Shown: positions 51,505-63,605 of the stretch, one piece after another
How the letters are laid out: each line of letters begins with the position of its first letter
How positions within the stretch are numbered: position 1 is the first letter of the stretch
Source: Thauera aromatica K172
Lineage (GTDB): Bacteria > Pseudomonadota > Gammaproteobacteria > Burkholderiales > Rhodocyclaceae
Assembly (NCBI RefSeq): GCF_003030465.1
Contig: NZ_CP028339.1
Coordinates: 2,604,001-2,668,000, forward strand
DNA length: 64,000 bases
Direction: 5' to 3'
Notes under the pieces: model-generated
Told to the model about the DNA's origin: nothing
The model's database searches: none
What the model saw: only the letters and a program-made list of their open reading frames with translations
Position numbers and translations under genes: made by a program

Positions 51505-52515
51505 GTGAATCTGCGTCCCGACCAGCTCGCTGCCCAGCTCGAACGGCCGCTCGCTGCACTGTGGATGGTGCATGGCAACGAGCCGCTGCTCGTGCTCGAA
51601 GCGGCCGACGCGATCCGCGCCGCGGCGCGCCGCCAGGGCTATGCGGAGCGCGAAACCCTGGTCGTCGGCCAGGGATTCAAGTGGGATGCGCTGGCGCTGG
51701 CCGCCGGCAACCTGTCGCTGTTCGGCAGCGCCAAGCTGATCGACCTGCGCATTCCCACCGGCAAGCCCGGGCGCGACGGCGGCGACGCCCTGCAGCGCTA
51801 CGTCGCCGCCCCGCCGGCGCAGACCCTGACTCTGCTGACCCTGCCCGAAATCGACTGGCAGACGCGCAAGACGGGCTGGTTCAAGGCCGTAGCCGAAGCT
51901 GCGACCTGCATCGAGCTCGATGCTCCCGAGCGCGAACGCCTGCCCCAGTGGATCGGCTCCCGCCTCGCCACGCAGAAGCAGTCCGCCGCGCCCGAGGCGC
52001 TGACCTTCATCGCCGAGCACGTCGAAGGCAACCTGCTCGCCGCCCACCAGGAGATCCTCAAGCTCGGCCTCCTCCACCCGGAAGGCGTGCTCAGCCTGGA
52101 ACAGGTGCAGGACGCGGTGCTCAACGTCGCCCGCTACGACATCGACAAGCTGCGCCAGGCCGTGGTCGAAGGCGATCCGGTGCGCTGCGCCCGCCTGCTC
52201 GACGGCCTGCGCGGCGAAGGCGCGGCGCCGCCGCTGGTGCTGTGGGCGCTGGCCAGCGAAACGCGCACCCTCGCCGCACTGCGCGCCGGGCAGGACGCCG
52301 GCCAGCCGCTCGCGGCGCTGTTCAAGGCCGAGCGGGTTTTCGAGCCGCGCCGCCAGCAGGCCGTCGGCCGCGCCCTGGCGCGCCTCACCCAGGGTGGCCT
52401 GCGCGCCGCGCTGATGCACGCCGCACGCATCGACCGCATCATCAAGGGTCTCGCTCCCGGCGACATCTGGGACGAATTCCTCCAGCTCAGCCTGCGGCTG
52501 GCCCAACGCCGCTGA
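51505..52515 (+). CDS. holA: DNA polymerase III delta subunit
   Basis: This is the clamp-loader subunit of 336 residues that opens the sliding clamp. It begins at GTG 51505 (MNLRPDQLAAQLERPLAALWMVHGNEPLLV, a family N-terminus), with LFGSAKLIDLRIP, LLTLPEIDWQTRKTGWFKAV and the C-terminal helical collar (AARIDRIIKGL). It lies in the leuS-lptE-holA-proA arrangement, 22 bases after lptE. Confidence 0.94.
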   Translation: MNLRPDQLAAQLERPLAALWMVHGNEPLLVLEAADAIRAAARRQGYAERETLVVGQGFKWDALALAAGNLSLFGSAKLIDLRIPTGKPGRDGGDALQRYVAAPPAQTLTLLTLPEIDWQTRKTGWFKAVAEAATCIELDAPERERLPQWIGSRLATQKQSAAPEALTFIAEHVEGNLLAAHQEILKLGLLHPEGVLSLEQVQDAVLNVARYDIDKLRQAVVEGDPVRCARLLDGLRGEGAAPPLVLWALASETRTLAALRAGQDAGQPLAALFKAERVFEPRRQQAVGRALARLTQGGLRAALMHAARIDRIIKGLAPGDIWDEFLQLSLRLAQRR

Positions 52516-52600
52516 CCGCGCACCGGCGCCAGCACGAAACCGGCGTTCGATGTTCTAATTGACGCTTGCCCTGCGCACCTTGAAGCCGAAAGACACCGAG

Positions 52601-53878
52601 ATGGACATCCACGACTACATGCACACCCTGGGCCGCCAGGCCCGCGCCGCCTCGCGCCGCCTCGCCGCGGCGAGCACCGGGGACAAGAACGCCGCCCTCC
52701 TCGCCATGGCGGGCGAAATCCGCAGCCGCCGCAGCGAGCTCCTCACGGCCAACGCCCGTGACCTCGACGAGGCCCGCGCCGGCGGCCTGGAGGCGGCGCT
52801 CATCGACCGCCTGATCCTGAACGAAAAAGGCATCGAGGCGATGGCCGCGGGGCTCGAACAGATCGCCGCCCTGCCCGACCCGGTGGGCGAGATCACCGAC
52901 GTCAAGCGCCGCCCCTCCGGCATCCAGGTCGGCAAGATGCGGGTGCCGCTGGGGGTGATCGGCATCATCTACGAGGCCCGCCCCAACGTCACCGCCGACG
53001 CCGCAGCGCTGTGCCTGAAGTCCGGCAACGCTGCGATCCTGCGCGGCGGCAAGGAGGCGATCCACGCCAACCGCGCGATCGCCGCCTGCGTGCGCGCCGG
53101 ACTGGTCGCCGCCGGCCTGCCCGAGCACGCGGTGCAGGTGGTCGAGACCACCGACCGCGCCGCGGTCGGCGAGCTGATCACGATGCCCGAGTTCGTCGAC
53201 GTCATCGTGCCGCGCGGCGGCAAGGGCCTGATCGAGCGCATCGCGAAGGACGCCCGGGTGCCGGTGATCAAGCACCTCGACGGCAACTGCCACGTCTATA
53301 TCGACGATGAGGCCGATCCCGTCAAGGTCGTGCCGATCGTCGACAACGCCAAGACCCAGCGCTACGGCACCTGCAACACCGCCGAATCGCTGCTCGTCGC
53401 ACGCGACATCGCCGACCTCTACCTTCCTGCGATCGGCCACATGCTCGCCGCCAAGGGGGTGGAGATGCGCTGCTGCGCCGAATCCCTCGCGCTGTTGCGC
53501 GAAGCCGGAGTGGAGGCCGCCAGGCTGGCGGTCGCAACCGAGGCCGACTGGCGCGAGGAATACCTGGCGCCGATCATCGCCGTGAAGGTCGTCGCCGGCA
53601 TCGACGAGGCAATCGCCCACGTCAATGCCTACAGTTCCGGCCACACCGAGGCGATCGTCACCGAGAACTACAGCCACGCGATGCGCTTCCTGCGCGAAGT
53701 CGATTCGTCCTCGGTGATGGTCAATGCCTCGACCCGCTTCGCCGACGGCTTCGAATACGGCCTCGGCGCCGAGATCGGCATTTCCACCGACAAGATCCAC
53801 GCCCGCGGTCCGGTCGGGCTGGAAGGCCTGACCAGCCAGAAGTGGATCGTGTTCGGCAACGGCGAAATCCGCCGCTGA
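52601..53878 (+). CDS. proA: Gamma-glutamyl phosphate reductase
   Basis: This is a proline biosynthesis enzyme of 425 residues, reducing glutamyl-5-phosphate to the semialdehyde with NADPH. It has an aldehyde-dehydrogenase fold: [38 protein letters not shown], and the catalytic Cys in [11 protein letters not shown] chose ATG 52601 ([15 protein letters not shown]); the ribosome site is weak, and the TTG at 52559 is less likely. It lies 85 bases after holA. Confidence 0.95.
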   Translation: MDIHDYMHTLGRQARAASRRLAAASTGDKNAALLAMAGEIRSRRSELLTANARDLDEARAGGLEAALIDRLILNEKGIEAMAAGLEQIAALPDPVGEITDVKRRPSGIQVGKMRVPLGVIGIIYEARPNVTADAAALCLKSGNAAILRGGKEAIHANRAIAACVRAGLVAAGLPEHAVQVVETTDRAAVGELITMPEFVDVIVPRGGKGLIERIAKDARVPVIKHLDGNCHVYIDDEADPVKVVPIVDNAKTQRYGTCNTAESLLVARDIADLYLPAIGHMLAAKGVEMRCCAESLALLREAGVEAARLAVATEADWREEYLAPIIAVKVVAGIDEAIAHVNAYSSGHTEAIVTENYSHAMRFLREVDSSSVMVNASTRFADGFEYGLGAEIGISTDKIHARGPVGLEGLTSQKWIVFGNGEIRR

Positions 53879-53899
53879 GTACCCCCCACGGTCGCTCCG

Positions 53900-54391
53900 A
53901 TGACGAACGCCCACCCACCTGGCGATGACGGTTTCGATGCCGTGATCGCCTTGCCGTTCGGCCCTTTCGGCATTCGTGCCGGGCAAGGCACGGTAAAAGA
54001 GCTGGTGTTCCTGCCGCCCGGCACGGCGCTGCTGGCGCCGCGCAACGATACCGCGGGCGCGGCCGCGCACGGGCTGCGAGCCTGGATCGAAGCCCCGGAG
54101 CTTCCCTTCCCGGTTCCCCTCGCCCGCTGCGGCACTCCGTTCCAGCAGCGGGTGTGGGCGCAAATCAGCACGATCGCGCCCGGCCGCACCGCCACCTACG
54201 GCGAACTCGCCACCCGGCTCGGCAGCGCTGCACGGGCAGTCGGCCAGGCGTGCGGGGCAAACCCCTTTCCGCTGATCGTTCCCTGCCACCGCGTCACCGC
54301 GGCAAGCGGCCCCGGCGGCTTCGCCAACGCCCGCGACGGCTGGTTGCTGCAGGTCAAGCGCTGGCTGCTGGCACACGAAAGCGCACGGTGA
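53900..54391 (+). CDS. ogt: Methylated-DNA-protein cysteine methyltransferase
   Basis: This is a 163-residue suicide repair protein that removes alkyl groups from O6-methylguanine onto its own cysteine. The active site IVPCHRV, the DNA-binding helix (TATYGELATRLGSAARAVGQACGANP, read in parts) and the terminal GWLLQVKRWLL are present. The stop overlaps the xerD start by GTGA. Confidence 0.94.
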   Translation: MTNAHPPGDDGFDAVIALPFGPFGIRAGQGTVKELVFLPPGTALLAPRNDTAGAAAHGLRAWIEAPELPFPVPLARCGTPFQQRVWAQISTIAPGRTATYGELATRLGSAARAVGQACGANPFPLIVPCHRVTAASGPGGFANARDGWLLQVKRWLLAHESAR

Positions 54392-55407
54392 GCACGGCCG
54401 CCCCTGCGCCGATCCAGCGCCCCGGCCGCAGACGCGCATCGGGGAAGGAGGCGGCAACGGAACGCCGCCCGGCGACCGGCGGCACACGCCCGCCCGCACG
54501 CGAATCGGCGCTGCAGCCACGGCACCGCAGCGAACTCGACCGCTTCGCCGACACGCTGTGGCTCGAGCACGGTCTGGCGCCGAACACCCTGGCCGGCTAT
54601 CGCTCCGACCTGGCCCGCTTCGCCGCCTGGCTGGAGCTGCGCGGCCAGCTCCTGCCCACAGCCGATGCCGGCGCGCTGGCCGCCTATCTGGCCGAATTCA
54701 GCCGCAGTGCAAAACCGGCCAGCCAGCGCCGCCTGCTCGCGGCCTGGCGGCGCTATTACCGCATGCTGCTGGGGAACCGCGAGATCAGCGAAGATCCGAC
54801 CCTGCTGCTCGATTCGCCGGTGGCATCCGCGCGCTTCCCGAAAACCCTCAGCGAGGCCCAGGTCGAAGCCCTGCTGGGCGCGCCCGATACCGATACTCCG
54901 CAAGGCCTGCGCGACCGCTGCATGGTGGAGTTACTCTACGCCACGGGCCTGCGCGTTTCCGAACTGGTCGGACTGAAGGTGTTCGCCGTCGGGCTCAACG
55001 AAGGCGTGCTGCGGATAATGGGCAAAGGCAGCAAGGAGCGCCTGGTCCCGCTCGGAGAAATCGCCGCCGACTGGCTGTTGCGCTACACCGCCCAAGCCCG
55101 TCCTGCCATGCTGGCGGGGCGCAGTTGCGACGAAGTGTTCGTCACCCGCCTGGGAAGCGCCATGACAAGGCAGATGTTCTGGCGCATCATCAAACGCTAC
55201 GCCATGAGCGCAGGCATCGCGCGCGAATGCATTTCCCCTCATACGCTGCGCCATGCCTTCGCCACTCATTTATTGAACCATGGCGCCGATTTGCGCGTAG
55301 TGCAATTACTGCTGGGGCACGCGGACATTTCGACCACGCAGGTCTATACCCATGTCGCACGCGAGCGCCTCAAGCAACTGCATGCCGCACATCATCCGCG
55401 CGGCTGA
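54388..55407 (+). CDS. xerD: Site-specific tyrosine recombinase XerD
   Basis: This is a chromosome-dimer-resolving recombinase of 339 residues if started at GTG 54388, which overlaps the ogt stop (GTGA). The first about 45 residues are a basic, Pro-rich extension. The SAM-like N-terminal domain starts near ELDRFADTLWLEHGLAPNTLAGY; the catalytic domain shows ATGLRVSELVGL (Arg), HTLRHAFATHLL (His-x-x-Arg), LLGHADISTTQVYTHV (His and nucleophilic Tyr). This is a housekeeping recombinase, not evidence of an integrated element. Confidence 0.93.
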   Translation: MSTAAPAPIQRPGRRRASGKEAATERRPATGGTRPPARESALQPRHRSELDRFADTLWLEHGLAPNTLAGYRSDLARFAAWLELRGQLLPTADAGALAAYLAEFSRSAKPASQRRLLAAWRRYYRMLLGNREISEDPTLLLDSPVASARFPKTLSEAQVEALLGAPDTDTPQGLRDRCMVELLYATGLRVSELVGLKVFAVGLNEGVLRIMGKGSKERLVPLGEIAADWLLRYTAQARPAMLAGRSCDEVFVTRLGSAMTRQMFWRIIKRYAMSAGIARECISPHTLRHAFATHLLNHGADLRVVQLLLGHADISTTQVYTHVARERLKQLHAAHHPRG

Positions 55408-55479
55408 TTACCCATACCGGCTCCGGGGAATTTGCCCGGATACGGGCGTCAGTGGAATTTCATCATCCTGGCAGGAACC

Positions 55480-55968
55480 ATGAGCAAACGCGAAACCCAC
55501 CCTCCCGAAACACCGGCCACACGCTTTTTGCGCCAGCGGGGGATCGCCTTTTCCAGCCATTTGTACGATTACGAAGAACACGGCGGAACCGCCGTCTCGT
55601 CGCGCGAACTCAATGTCAGCGAGCATGCCGTAATCAAGACGCTTGTCATGGAGGACGAAAAGGCACAGCCGCTGATCGTGCTGATGCACGGCGACTGCAA
55701 GGTATCGACGAAAGAGCTCGCACGCCAGATTCCATGCAAGCACGTCGAGCCTTGCAAGCCGGAAACCGCCAATCGCCACACCGGCTATCTGGTCGGCGGC
55801 ACGTCGCCCTTCGGCACCCGCAAGCAGATGCCTCTATATATGGAGCGCACCATTCTCGACCTGCCGTTGATCTACATCAACGGCGGGCGCCGCGGTTTTC
55901 TGGTCGGGATTCACCCCCACGACCTCCTGCGCGCCCTGCAGCCGAAACTGGTCCACGCAGCCAATTGA
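55480..55968 (+). CDS. ybaK: YbaK/EbsC-family aminoacyl-tRNA deacylase
   Basis: This is a 162-residue trans-editing hydrolase that clears mischarged tRNA, usually Cys-tRNA-Pro in YbaK. It shows TPATRFLRQRGIAFSSHLYDYEEHGG, VIKTLVMEDEKAQPL with the conserved Lys, and GYLVGGTSPFGTRKQMPLYME, the GGxSPFG motif of the family. ATG 55480 follows GGCAGGAACC. The substrate specificity is taken from the family. Confidence 0.92.
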   Translation: MSKRETHPPETPATRFLRQRGIAFSSHLYDYEEHGGTAVSSRELNVSEHAVIKTLVMEDEKAQPLIVLMHGDCKVSTKELARQIPCKHVEPCKPETANRHTGYLVGGTSPFGTRKQMPLYMERTILDLPLIYINGGRRGFLVGIHPHDLLRALQPKLVHAAN

Positions 55969-56148
55969 ACGGAAAACGACTCGCCGATTACCGTTTCCCT
56001 GAATCCGGAATCGAAGAAAAACATCTTTTTCTGTGATCTGGCATTTCCATTTCCATTGAAGCGATGGCAGAATCCCGGTAAATCGAATACTGGAATGCAT
56101 CCTGATTCCGGCATAAGCGGTTTGATCAATTCCATCAACGGAGAAATC

Positions 56149-56508
56149 ATGGATCTGTCCAGCTATACCTTGCCCGAACTGCGTCGCCTGCAGGCCCGAA
56201 TCGAAAATGAAATTCGCCGCCGCAGCGACACCACCCGCCGCACCCTGCTCAAGCGCATGCAGAAAATGGCGGCGGACGAAGGGCTGACGCTGGACGACCT
56301 GCTCGAAACCGCGGCACCGGTCGCCGAAGCCAAACCCACCGCCAAACGCACCCGTCGCGCCCCCGGAAAGAAGGCGAAACCGGCAAGCGTGGTCAAATAT
56401 CGCAACCCGGCCAATCCGGATCAGGGCTGGAGCGGCCGCGGGCGCAAACCGCAATGGGCGCTGGATTGGGTCGCCCAAGGCAAATCCCTGGAAGAACTCG
56501 CCGCCTGA
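56149..56508 (+). CDS. H-NS family histone-like protein
   Basis: This is a 119-residue nucleoid protein that silences AT-rich DNA. It has an N-terminal coiled coil (LSSYTLPELRRLQARIENEI), a basic Ala/Lys linker (about 65-85), and the C-terminal binding motif KYRNPANPDQGWSGRGRKPQWA with the RGRKP AT-hook-like loop. ATG 56149 follows ACGGAG. It may act on the AT-rich stretches in this window such as 47.6 kb and 63.5 kb, but this is inference. Confidence 0.93.
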   Translation: MDLSSYTLPELRRLQARIENEIRRRSDTTRRTLLKRMQKMAADEGLTLDDLLETAAPVAEAKPTAKRTRRAPGKKAKPASVVKYRNPANPDQGWSGRGRKPQWALDWVAQGKSLEELAA

Positions 56509-56587
56509 CCTGCAACATCGGGCGGCGGTCCCCCCGGTAACAAATGCACTCGGCAACGCTTGCGGACCTGCTCCGGAGCGTTGCTTC

Positions 56588-56962
56588 TCATGCCGTCGGC
56601 GGCACGACCACGCCCGCGCGGCCGCGCTGGATATACACTCCGACCCGGCGCACGTCTTTCATCACGCCGATCTTGGCCACCTTGAGCTTGACCCAGGGCG
56701 CGCCGAACTCGTCGAACAGCATTCGGACGACATATTCACCGAGACTTTCGATGAGATTGAAATGGCGCTCGCCGAGCTCGCGCCGGATGCGCGCCGCAAC
56801 TTCGGCATAATCGATGGTGTCGCCGATATCGTCATGCTCCGCAGCCGAATCGGGCACGCCGAAGGTCAGATTGAGCTCGACCGTTTGCGGCCCGGTCTTT
56901 TCACGCTCGTAAATGCCGACCCAGGCCTTGACGCGCAATTCCTCGATGAAGATGAAATCCAT
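56588..56962 (-). CDS. folB: Dihydroneopterin aldolase
   Basis: This is a folate biosynthesis enzyme of 124 residues splitting 7,8-dihydroneopterin to hydroxymethyl-dihydropterin and glycolaldehyde. It begins MDFIFIEELRVKAWVGIYEREKTGPQ with the IYEREK active-site segment, and shows DTIDYAEVAARI and a FNLIESLGEYV segment with the catalytic-region Glu. Divergent from plsY across about 160 bases. Confidence 0.92.
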   Translation of the reverse strand: MDFIFIEELRVKAWVGIYEREKTGPQTVELNLTFGVPDSAAEHDDIGDTIDYAEVAARIRRELGERHFNLIESLGEYVVRMLFDEFGAPWVKLKVAKIGVMKDVRRVGVYIQRGRAGVVVPPTA

Positions 56963-57125
56963 GCTGCTTCCCGTTTAGAATCGCTGCGATTCTAACGTGC
57001 CTGCCCGGCTCCGCCATAATGCTTCGCGCAGCGGGCCGTTCCGGCCACGCACGCACCGCGCACACGCATCGCGCGCACTTCTCAATTTTTCGACCCGCCC
57101 TGAACGGCCGAGCCGTGGAGCCACG

Positions 57126-57719
57126 ATGTCGCTGCTACTTCTTCTCCTTGCCGCCTACCTGCTCGGCTCGATCCCCTTCGCCATCGTCACCAGCAAGCTG
57201 TTCGGCCTGCAGGACCCGCGCCGCTACGGCTCCGGCAACCCGGGCGCGACCAATGTGCTGCGCAGCGGCAACAAGGCTGCGGCGGCACTGACCTTGCTCG
57301 GCGACAGTCTGAAAGGCTGGCTGGCGGTATGGGTGGCCGGAGAACTCGGGTTCGGCATCGGCGAGGCCGCCCTTGCCGGCCTCGCCGCATTTCTCGGCCA
57401 TGTCTTCACCGTGTTCCTGCGCTTCAACGGCGGCAAGGGGGTCGCTACCGCACTGGGCGTGCTGGCCGGAGTGGATGGCCGGATTGCGATCTTCTGCGCG
57501 GTGATCTGGCTGATGATCGCCTACACCTCGCGCTACTCTTCGGTGGCGGCACTCTCGGCGGCGGTGGCGGCCCCCCTCGCCGGCCTGCTTTTTCTCGGCC
57601 CGCAACCCGCGGTGGCGGCACTGGCGGTGATGGCAGCCGTGCTGATCTGGCGGCACAAGACGAACCTCGCCCGCCTGCGCGCGGGCACCGAAGGCAAGAT
57701 CGGCGGCGGCAAAAGCTAG
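57126..57719 (+). CDS. plsY: Glycerol-3-phosphate acyltransferase PlsY
   Basis: This is an integral inner-membrane enzyme of 197 residues using acyl-phosphate to acylate glycerol-3-phosphate, the first step of phospholipid synthesis. Five membrane segments are apparent; the three family motifs are GSIPFA with YGSGNPGATNVLRSG, FNGGKGVAT and LIWRHKTNL. ATG 57126 starts at the first hydrophobic helix. Convergent with tsaD. Confidence 0.95.
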   Translation: MSLLLLLLAAYLLGSIPFAIVTSKLFGLQDPRRYGSGNPGATNVLRSGNKAAAALTLLGDSLKGWLAVWVAGELGFGIGEAALAGLAAFLGHVFTVFLRFNGGKGVATALGVLAGVDGRIAIFCAVIWLMIAYTSRYSSVAALSAAVAAPLAGLLFLGPQPAVAALAVMAAVLIWRHKTNLARLRAGTEGKIGGGKS

Positions 57720-57766
57720 GATTCTCCCGCCCGCCCGCGGGCGACAGGCGCGCGCAGCACGCTCTT

Positions 57767-58801
57767 TCAGGCGGCGGGAGTGCGCGGCGGGCGCAGTTCG
57801 GTCATCGGCCAGCGGGGGCGGATGCTCACCGTCGCAATCTTCGCCCCGCGCTCGCCCGCGGCAAAGCGCAGGGCCCCGGCGAATGCGATCATCGCCCCGT
57901 TGTCGGTGCACAAGGCCGGCTCGGGGTAATGCACCCGCCCGCCGCGCCGCGCCAGCGCCGCATCCAGGGTTTCGCGCAGGCAGCGGTTGGCGCCCACGCC
58001 ACCGGCCACGACCAGCGTCTTCAGTCCCACCTTCTTCAGCGCGGCGAGGGCTTTCGCACACAGGACATCGACCACCGCCTGCTGGAATTCAGCCGCCAGG
58101 TCGGCAGCCTGCCCGGGGCGCCAGTCCGGCGCCGACACCACGTTGAGCACGGCCGTCTTCAGTCCGCTGAAGCTGAAATCGAGATCCCCCGAATGCAGCA
58201 TCGGCCGTGGCAGGCGGAACTGCCCTGGCCGCCCCTCTTCGGCCAGTTTCGCCAACTGCGGCCCGCCGGGGTAGCCGAGACCGAGCAGCTTGGCCGTCTT
58301 GTCGAACGCCTCGCCGGCAGCATCGTCGACCGACTCGCCCAGCAGCGCATAGTCCCCCACCCCGCGCACCCGCATCAGTTGAGTATGGCCGCCCGAGACC
58401 AGCAGGGCGACAAAGGGAAAGGCGGGTGGATCGGCGGCGAGCAGCGGAGACAGCAGGTGGCCTTCGAGGTGATGGACCGGGAGCGCCGGAATGCCGCGTG
58501 CCAGCGCGAACGACTCGGCCACGCTCGCACCAACCAGCAGCGCCCCCGCCAGCCCCGGCCCGGCGGTATAGGCGACGGCATCGATCCGGCCGGCGTCGAT
58601 CCCGGCGTCAGCCAGGGTCCGCTTGAGCAGCAGCGGCAGATGGCGGATGTGGTCCCGCGAGGCGAGCTCGGGCACCACGCCGCCATAGACCGCATGCAGG
58701 TCGATCTGCGAATGCAGATTGTGCGCGAGCAGACCCGCCCCGGTGTCGTAGATCGCCACGCCGGTTTCGTCGCAGGAGGTTTCGATGCCGAGAACTTTCA
58801 T
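57767..58801 (-). CDS. tsaD: tRNA N6-threonylcarbamoyladenosine synthesis protein TsaD
   Basis: This is the 344-residue ASKHA-fold protein that transfers the threonylcarbamoyl group to A37 of ANN-decoding tRNAs. It shows [19 protein letters not shown], the metal-binding [17 protein letters not shown] and [16 protein letters not shown] 58801 is the conserved N-terminus; the frame to 59005 overlaps rpsU and is not used. It is divergent from rpsU across about 135 bases. Confidence 0.96.
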   Translation of the reverse strand: MKVLGIETSCDETGVAIYDTGAGLLAHNLHSQIDLHAVYGGVVPELASRDHIRHLPLLLKRTLADAGIDAGRIDAVAYTAGPGLAGALLVGASVAESFALARGIPALPVHHLEGHLLSPLLAADPPAFPFVALLVSGGHTQLMRVRGVGDYALLGESVDDAAGEAFDKTAKLLGLGYPGGPQLAKLAEEGRPGQFRLPRPMLHSGDLDFSFSGLKTAVLNVVSAPDWRPGQAADLAAEFQQAVVDVLCAKALAALKKVGLKTLVVAGGVGANRCLRETLDAALARRGGRVHYPEPALCTDNGAMIAFAGALRFAAGERGAKIATVSIRPRWPMTELRPPRTPAA

Positions 58802-58868
58802 GGGATGCATCCGCTTGATTCGATGCCGCATTCTAACCGCAGGCCGTTCCGCTGCGACGACCGCACCC

Positions 58869-58897
58869 TTGCCATCTCGTCCGGCCTCGTTTATATT
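58869..58897 (+). promoter_or_regulatory. Sigma70-type promoter of rpsU-dnaG
   Basis: TTGCCA at 58869-58874, a 17-base spacer and TATATT at 58892-58897 form a well-matched sigma70 promoter about 40 bases upstream of the rpsU ATG. Confidence 0.7.
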
Positions 58898-58937
58898 CGT
58901 CGTCTTTCTGCCCACCAGACACCCAAGGAAATCCGCA

Positions 58938-59150
58938 ATGCCCGGTATCCGCGTCAAGGAAAACGAGCCGTTCGAGGTTGCGATCCGCCGCTTCAAGCGC
59001 ACCATCGAGAAGACCGGTGTGCTGACCGAGCTGCGCTCGCGCGAGTTCTACGAGAAGCCCACTGCCGAACGCAAGCGCAAGCTCGCCGCCGCCGTCAAGC
59101 GCAACCACAAGCGCCTGCGCAGCCAGATGCTGCCGCCGAAGCTGTACTGA
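58938..59150 (+). CDS. rpsU: 30S ribosomal protein S21
   Basis: This is the 70-residue small-subunit protein needed for initiation on natural mRNAs. It shows the family sequence [38 protein letters not shown] and the basic end. ATG 58938 follows AAGGAAATCC. It leads the rpsU-dnaG-rpoD macromolecular synthesis cluster. Confidence 0.97.
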   Translation: MPGIRVKENEPFEVAIRRFKRTIEKTGVLTELRSREFYEKPTAERKRKLAAAVKRNHKRLRSQMLPPKLY

Positions 59151-59160
59151 TTCGCCTCGC

Positions 59161-59220
59161 GCCCGCACTGCGGGCTGCCTTGCACGCCGGCCGAAGGTTT
59201 TCAGACCCTCGCCCGGCGTG
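59161..59220 (+). terminator. Paired hairpins between rpsU and dnaG (possible attenuator)
   Basis: GCCCGC-ACT-GCGGGC at 59161-59175 is a 6-bp stem, and CACGCCGG at 59183-59190 pairs perfectly with CCGGCGTG at 59213-59220. In E. coli a terminator here reduces dnaG expression relative to rpsU. Neither hairpin has a clean U-tract, so an attenuating role is only plausible. Confidence 0.35.
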
Positions 59221-59295
59221 ATGCTTTTGCGTGTTCGCCTTCGGCATGGCCTTCGCTCCCCGCCTCCTCCGTCCGCAGCTTCGGCCGCGCACTCG

Positions 59296-61167
59296 ATGAT
59301 CCCCCAGTCCTTCGTTCAGGAACTACTGTCGCGCATCGACATCGTCGATGTCATCGAACGCCATCTGCCGCTGAAAAAAAGCGGGGCGAACTATTTCGCC
59401 TGCTGCCCCTTCCACGGCGAGAAATCGCCCTCGTTCTCGGTCAGCCCTTCGAAGCAGTTCTATCACTGCTTCGGCTGCGGCGTACACGGCAGCGCGATCG
59501 GCTTCCTGATGGAATACAACGGCCTCGGCTTCGTCGATGCGGTCAAGGAACTCGCCGGCCAGGCCGGCCTGCAGGTCCCGGACGACGGCCGCAGCAGCAG
59601 CGCAGTCCATGACGACGGCAGCGAGCGCCTGTACGCGGCCATGGCTGACGCCGCGCGCTTTTACCGCGAGCAGCTCAAGCACGCCCCCGCTGCCGTCGCC
59701 TACCTGAAGCGCCGCGGCCTGTCGGGCGAGATCGCCGCACGCTTTGGCCTCGGCCACGCACCCGACGAGTGGCAGGCGCTGCAGCGCATCTTTCCCGACT
59801 ACCAGGCAAAGACGCTCGCCGAGGCCGGACTGGTCATCGACAACGACCAGGGCCGGCGCTACGACCGTTTCCGCAACCGCATCATCTTTCCGATCCACGA
59901 TCGCCGCGGGCGCATCATCGCCCTCGGCGGGCGTGTGATCGACAGCGGCGAGCCGAAATACCTGAATTCGCCTGAGACGCCGCTCTTCGAAAAAGGACGA
60001 GAGCTCTACGGCTTCTTCCTGGCACAAAAGGCGATCCGCGACAGCGGCTTCGCGGTGGTGGTCGAAGGCTACATGGATGTCGTCGCCCTCGCCCAGTACG
60101 ACATCGAGAATGCGGTCGCGACCTTGGGCACCGCCACCACGGCGCAGCACATCCACACCCTGCTGCGCCAGACCGACCGCGTCGTGTTCTGCTTCGACGG
60201 CGATGCCGCCGGGCGCCGCGCCGCCTGGCGGGCGCTGGAAAACGCGCTCGAATCCCTGCGCGACGATGCCACCCTGGCCTTCCTGTTCCTGCCCGCCGAG
60301 CACGACCCCGACTCCTTCGTGCGTGCCCACGGCGCCGACACCTTCCGCCAGGCCGCCGCGGCCGCCACCCCGCTGGCGGCCTTCCTGATCCAGGAACTGG
60401 CCGGACGCCACCCGCTGGACAGCGCCGAAGGGCGCGCCGCTTTCGTGCACGAAGCCGCCCCCCTCGTCCACCGCATCGCCGCCCCGCTGCTGCGCCTGCA
60501 GGTGGTGAAATCCGTCGCAGAAAAAAGCGGCCTCACCCAGGCGGAAGTGGAGGAGGCTCTCAAGGCCTTCGCCACGCGCACGGAACACCGGCGCAGGCGG
60601 GACGAAACGACGCCCGACGCCCCACAGTCCAGGCCCGCGCCCCCGTCCCCGGCTCCGCGCGCTTTCGGCGACACCCCGCGCCGCGCCGCGCCGAACCGGC
60701 CGCGTCCTTCCGGCCGGCGCAAGCCCCCCTCGACCATCGGCACCCTGCTGCGCCTGATCCTCCAGCACCCGACCTGGGCCGCCCGCCTGCCGGTAGGACT
60801 GATTCCCGATCAGGGAGCCGAAGGCGGCGCCCTGATCGCCATCATCGACCTCCTCAGCCTCGGCGAACCGGTTCCAGCCGGCGGCCTGGGCGCGCTCATC
60901 GAGCACTTCCGCGACACCCCGCACTACGACACGCTGTCGAAAGTCGCCGCGGAACTCGTCGAAACGGAATTCGACGAAGGGGTGATCGAGGTGATTTTCG
61001 AAGACACCCTGCGCAAGCTCGGTGCCGACAGCCTGGCTGCCGAAATCGGGGCCCTGCTGCAAAAAGACCGCGAGAGCGGCCTCGACAGTGCCGCGCGGCA
61101 CCGCCTGGCAGAGTTGCTGATCGAGAAGCGGAAGCTGTCGAGCGGCGGAAACACCCCCGATCTATAG
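59296..61167 (+). CDS. dnaG: DNA primase
   Basis: This is the replication primase, 623 residues. The N-terminal CHC2 zinc domain shows [12 protein letters not shown] and FYHCFGCG; the TOPRIM catalytic core has [11 protein letters not shown] and [16 protein letters not shown]; a Pro/Ala/Arg-rich linker (about 440-480) leads to the C-terminal DnaB-interacting domain. ATG 59296 matches the family N-terminus [16 protein letters not shown]; the upstream frame is not supported. Confidence 0.96.
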   Translation: MIPQSFVQELLSRIDIVDVIERHLPLKKSGANYFACCPFHGEKSPSFSVSPSKQFYHCFGCGVHGSAIGFLMEYNGLGFVDAVKELAGQAGLQVPDDGRSSSAVHDDGSERLYAAMADAARFYREQLKHAPAAVAYLKRRGLSGEIAARFGLGHAPDEWQALQRIFPDYQAKTLAEAGLVIDNDQGRRYDRFRNRIIFPIHDRRGRIIALGGRVIDSGEPKYLNSPETPLFEKGRELYGFFLAQKAIRDSGFAVVVEGYMDVVALAQYDIENAVATLGTATTAQHIHTLLRQTDRVVFCFDGDAAGRRAAWRALENALESLRDDATLAFLFLPAEHDPDSFVRAHGADTFRQAAAAATPLAAFLIQELAGRHPLDSAEGRAAFVHEAAPLVHRIAAPLLRLQVVKSVAEKSGLTQAEVEEALKAFATRTEHRRRRDETTPDAPQSRPAPPSPAPRAFGDTPRRAAPNRPRPSGRRKPPSTIGTLLRLILQHPTWAARLPVGLIPDQGAEGGALIAIIDLLSLGEPVPAGGLGALIEHFRDTPHYDTLSKVAAELVETEFDEGVIEVIFEDTLRKLGADSLAAEIGALLQKDRESGLDSAARHRLAELLIEKRKLSSGGNTPDL

Positions 61168-61173
61168 TACAAT
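61168..61173 (+). promoter_or_regulatory. Candidate -10 element for rpoD
   Basis: TACAAT at 61168-61173, directly after the dnaG stop and next to an overlapping TATAGT, is a likely -10 hexamer for an rpoD promoter. No clear -35 box is seen. Confidence 0.4.
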
Positions 61174-61216
61174 TTCGGGTTTCTCCATTTTCTTACACCC
61201 TCACCCGAGGAGTGCC

Positions 61217-63214
<1,998 letters not shown>

Positions 63215-63241
63215 AGACCCCGTTCCAGGAAATGCAGTTAC

Positions 63242-63320
<79 letters not shown>

Positions 63321-63329
63321 ATAGAATCA

Positions 63330-63360
63330 GGGGCTTAGGAGAAATCCTAAGCCCCTTTTT
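63330..63360 (+). terminator. Strong Rho-independent terminator after the tRNA
   Basis: GGGGCTTAGGA pairs perfectly with TCCTAAGCCCC across a GAAA tetraloop (11-bp stem) and is followed by TTTTT. It ends the tRNA and possibly the rpoD transcript. Confidence 0.93.
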
Positions 63361-63528
63361 CATGTCGATCGGTTGCCCTCACGCGGAACAATCCCGCCCT
63401 TCAGCGGCGTCCCCGCCCCCCCACCCGCAAGCGCCTCACTCCCGCCTCTACCGCCCGTTCCACTGCTTCCGCGTTACTCCCCTGGGCACCGCTCGACCGA
63501 GTCCATCTGTAGAAAATATCGTCATTTT

Positions 63529-63604
63529 TCGACACGAAAAGATATCATGTCGAACCCGTCGACACGTCTGATCGACATGTCGATTAATCATCGTGATATC
63601 GACA
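63529..63604 (+). promoter_or_regulatory. Cluster of six TCGACA/TGTCGA operator-like motifs
   Basis: TCGACA occurs at 63529, 63559, 63572 and 63599 and its complement TGTCGA at 63548 and 63578. Two inverted pairs have identical 13-base spacers (63529/63548 and 63559/63578), and 63571-63584 is a perfect 14-base palindrome ATCGACATGTCGAT. The last copy ends one base before the ATG of the Fic-family gene, so a protein bound there would block its transcription or translation. Confidence 0.65.
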
Positions 63605-63605
63605 C

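Noticed and set aside
54388-55407. The tyrosine recombinase as a sign of a mobile element
   Set aside because: Motifs, size and linkage to ogt indicate housekeeping XerD; no attachment repeats flank it.
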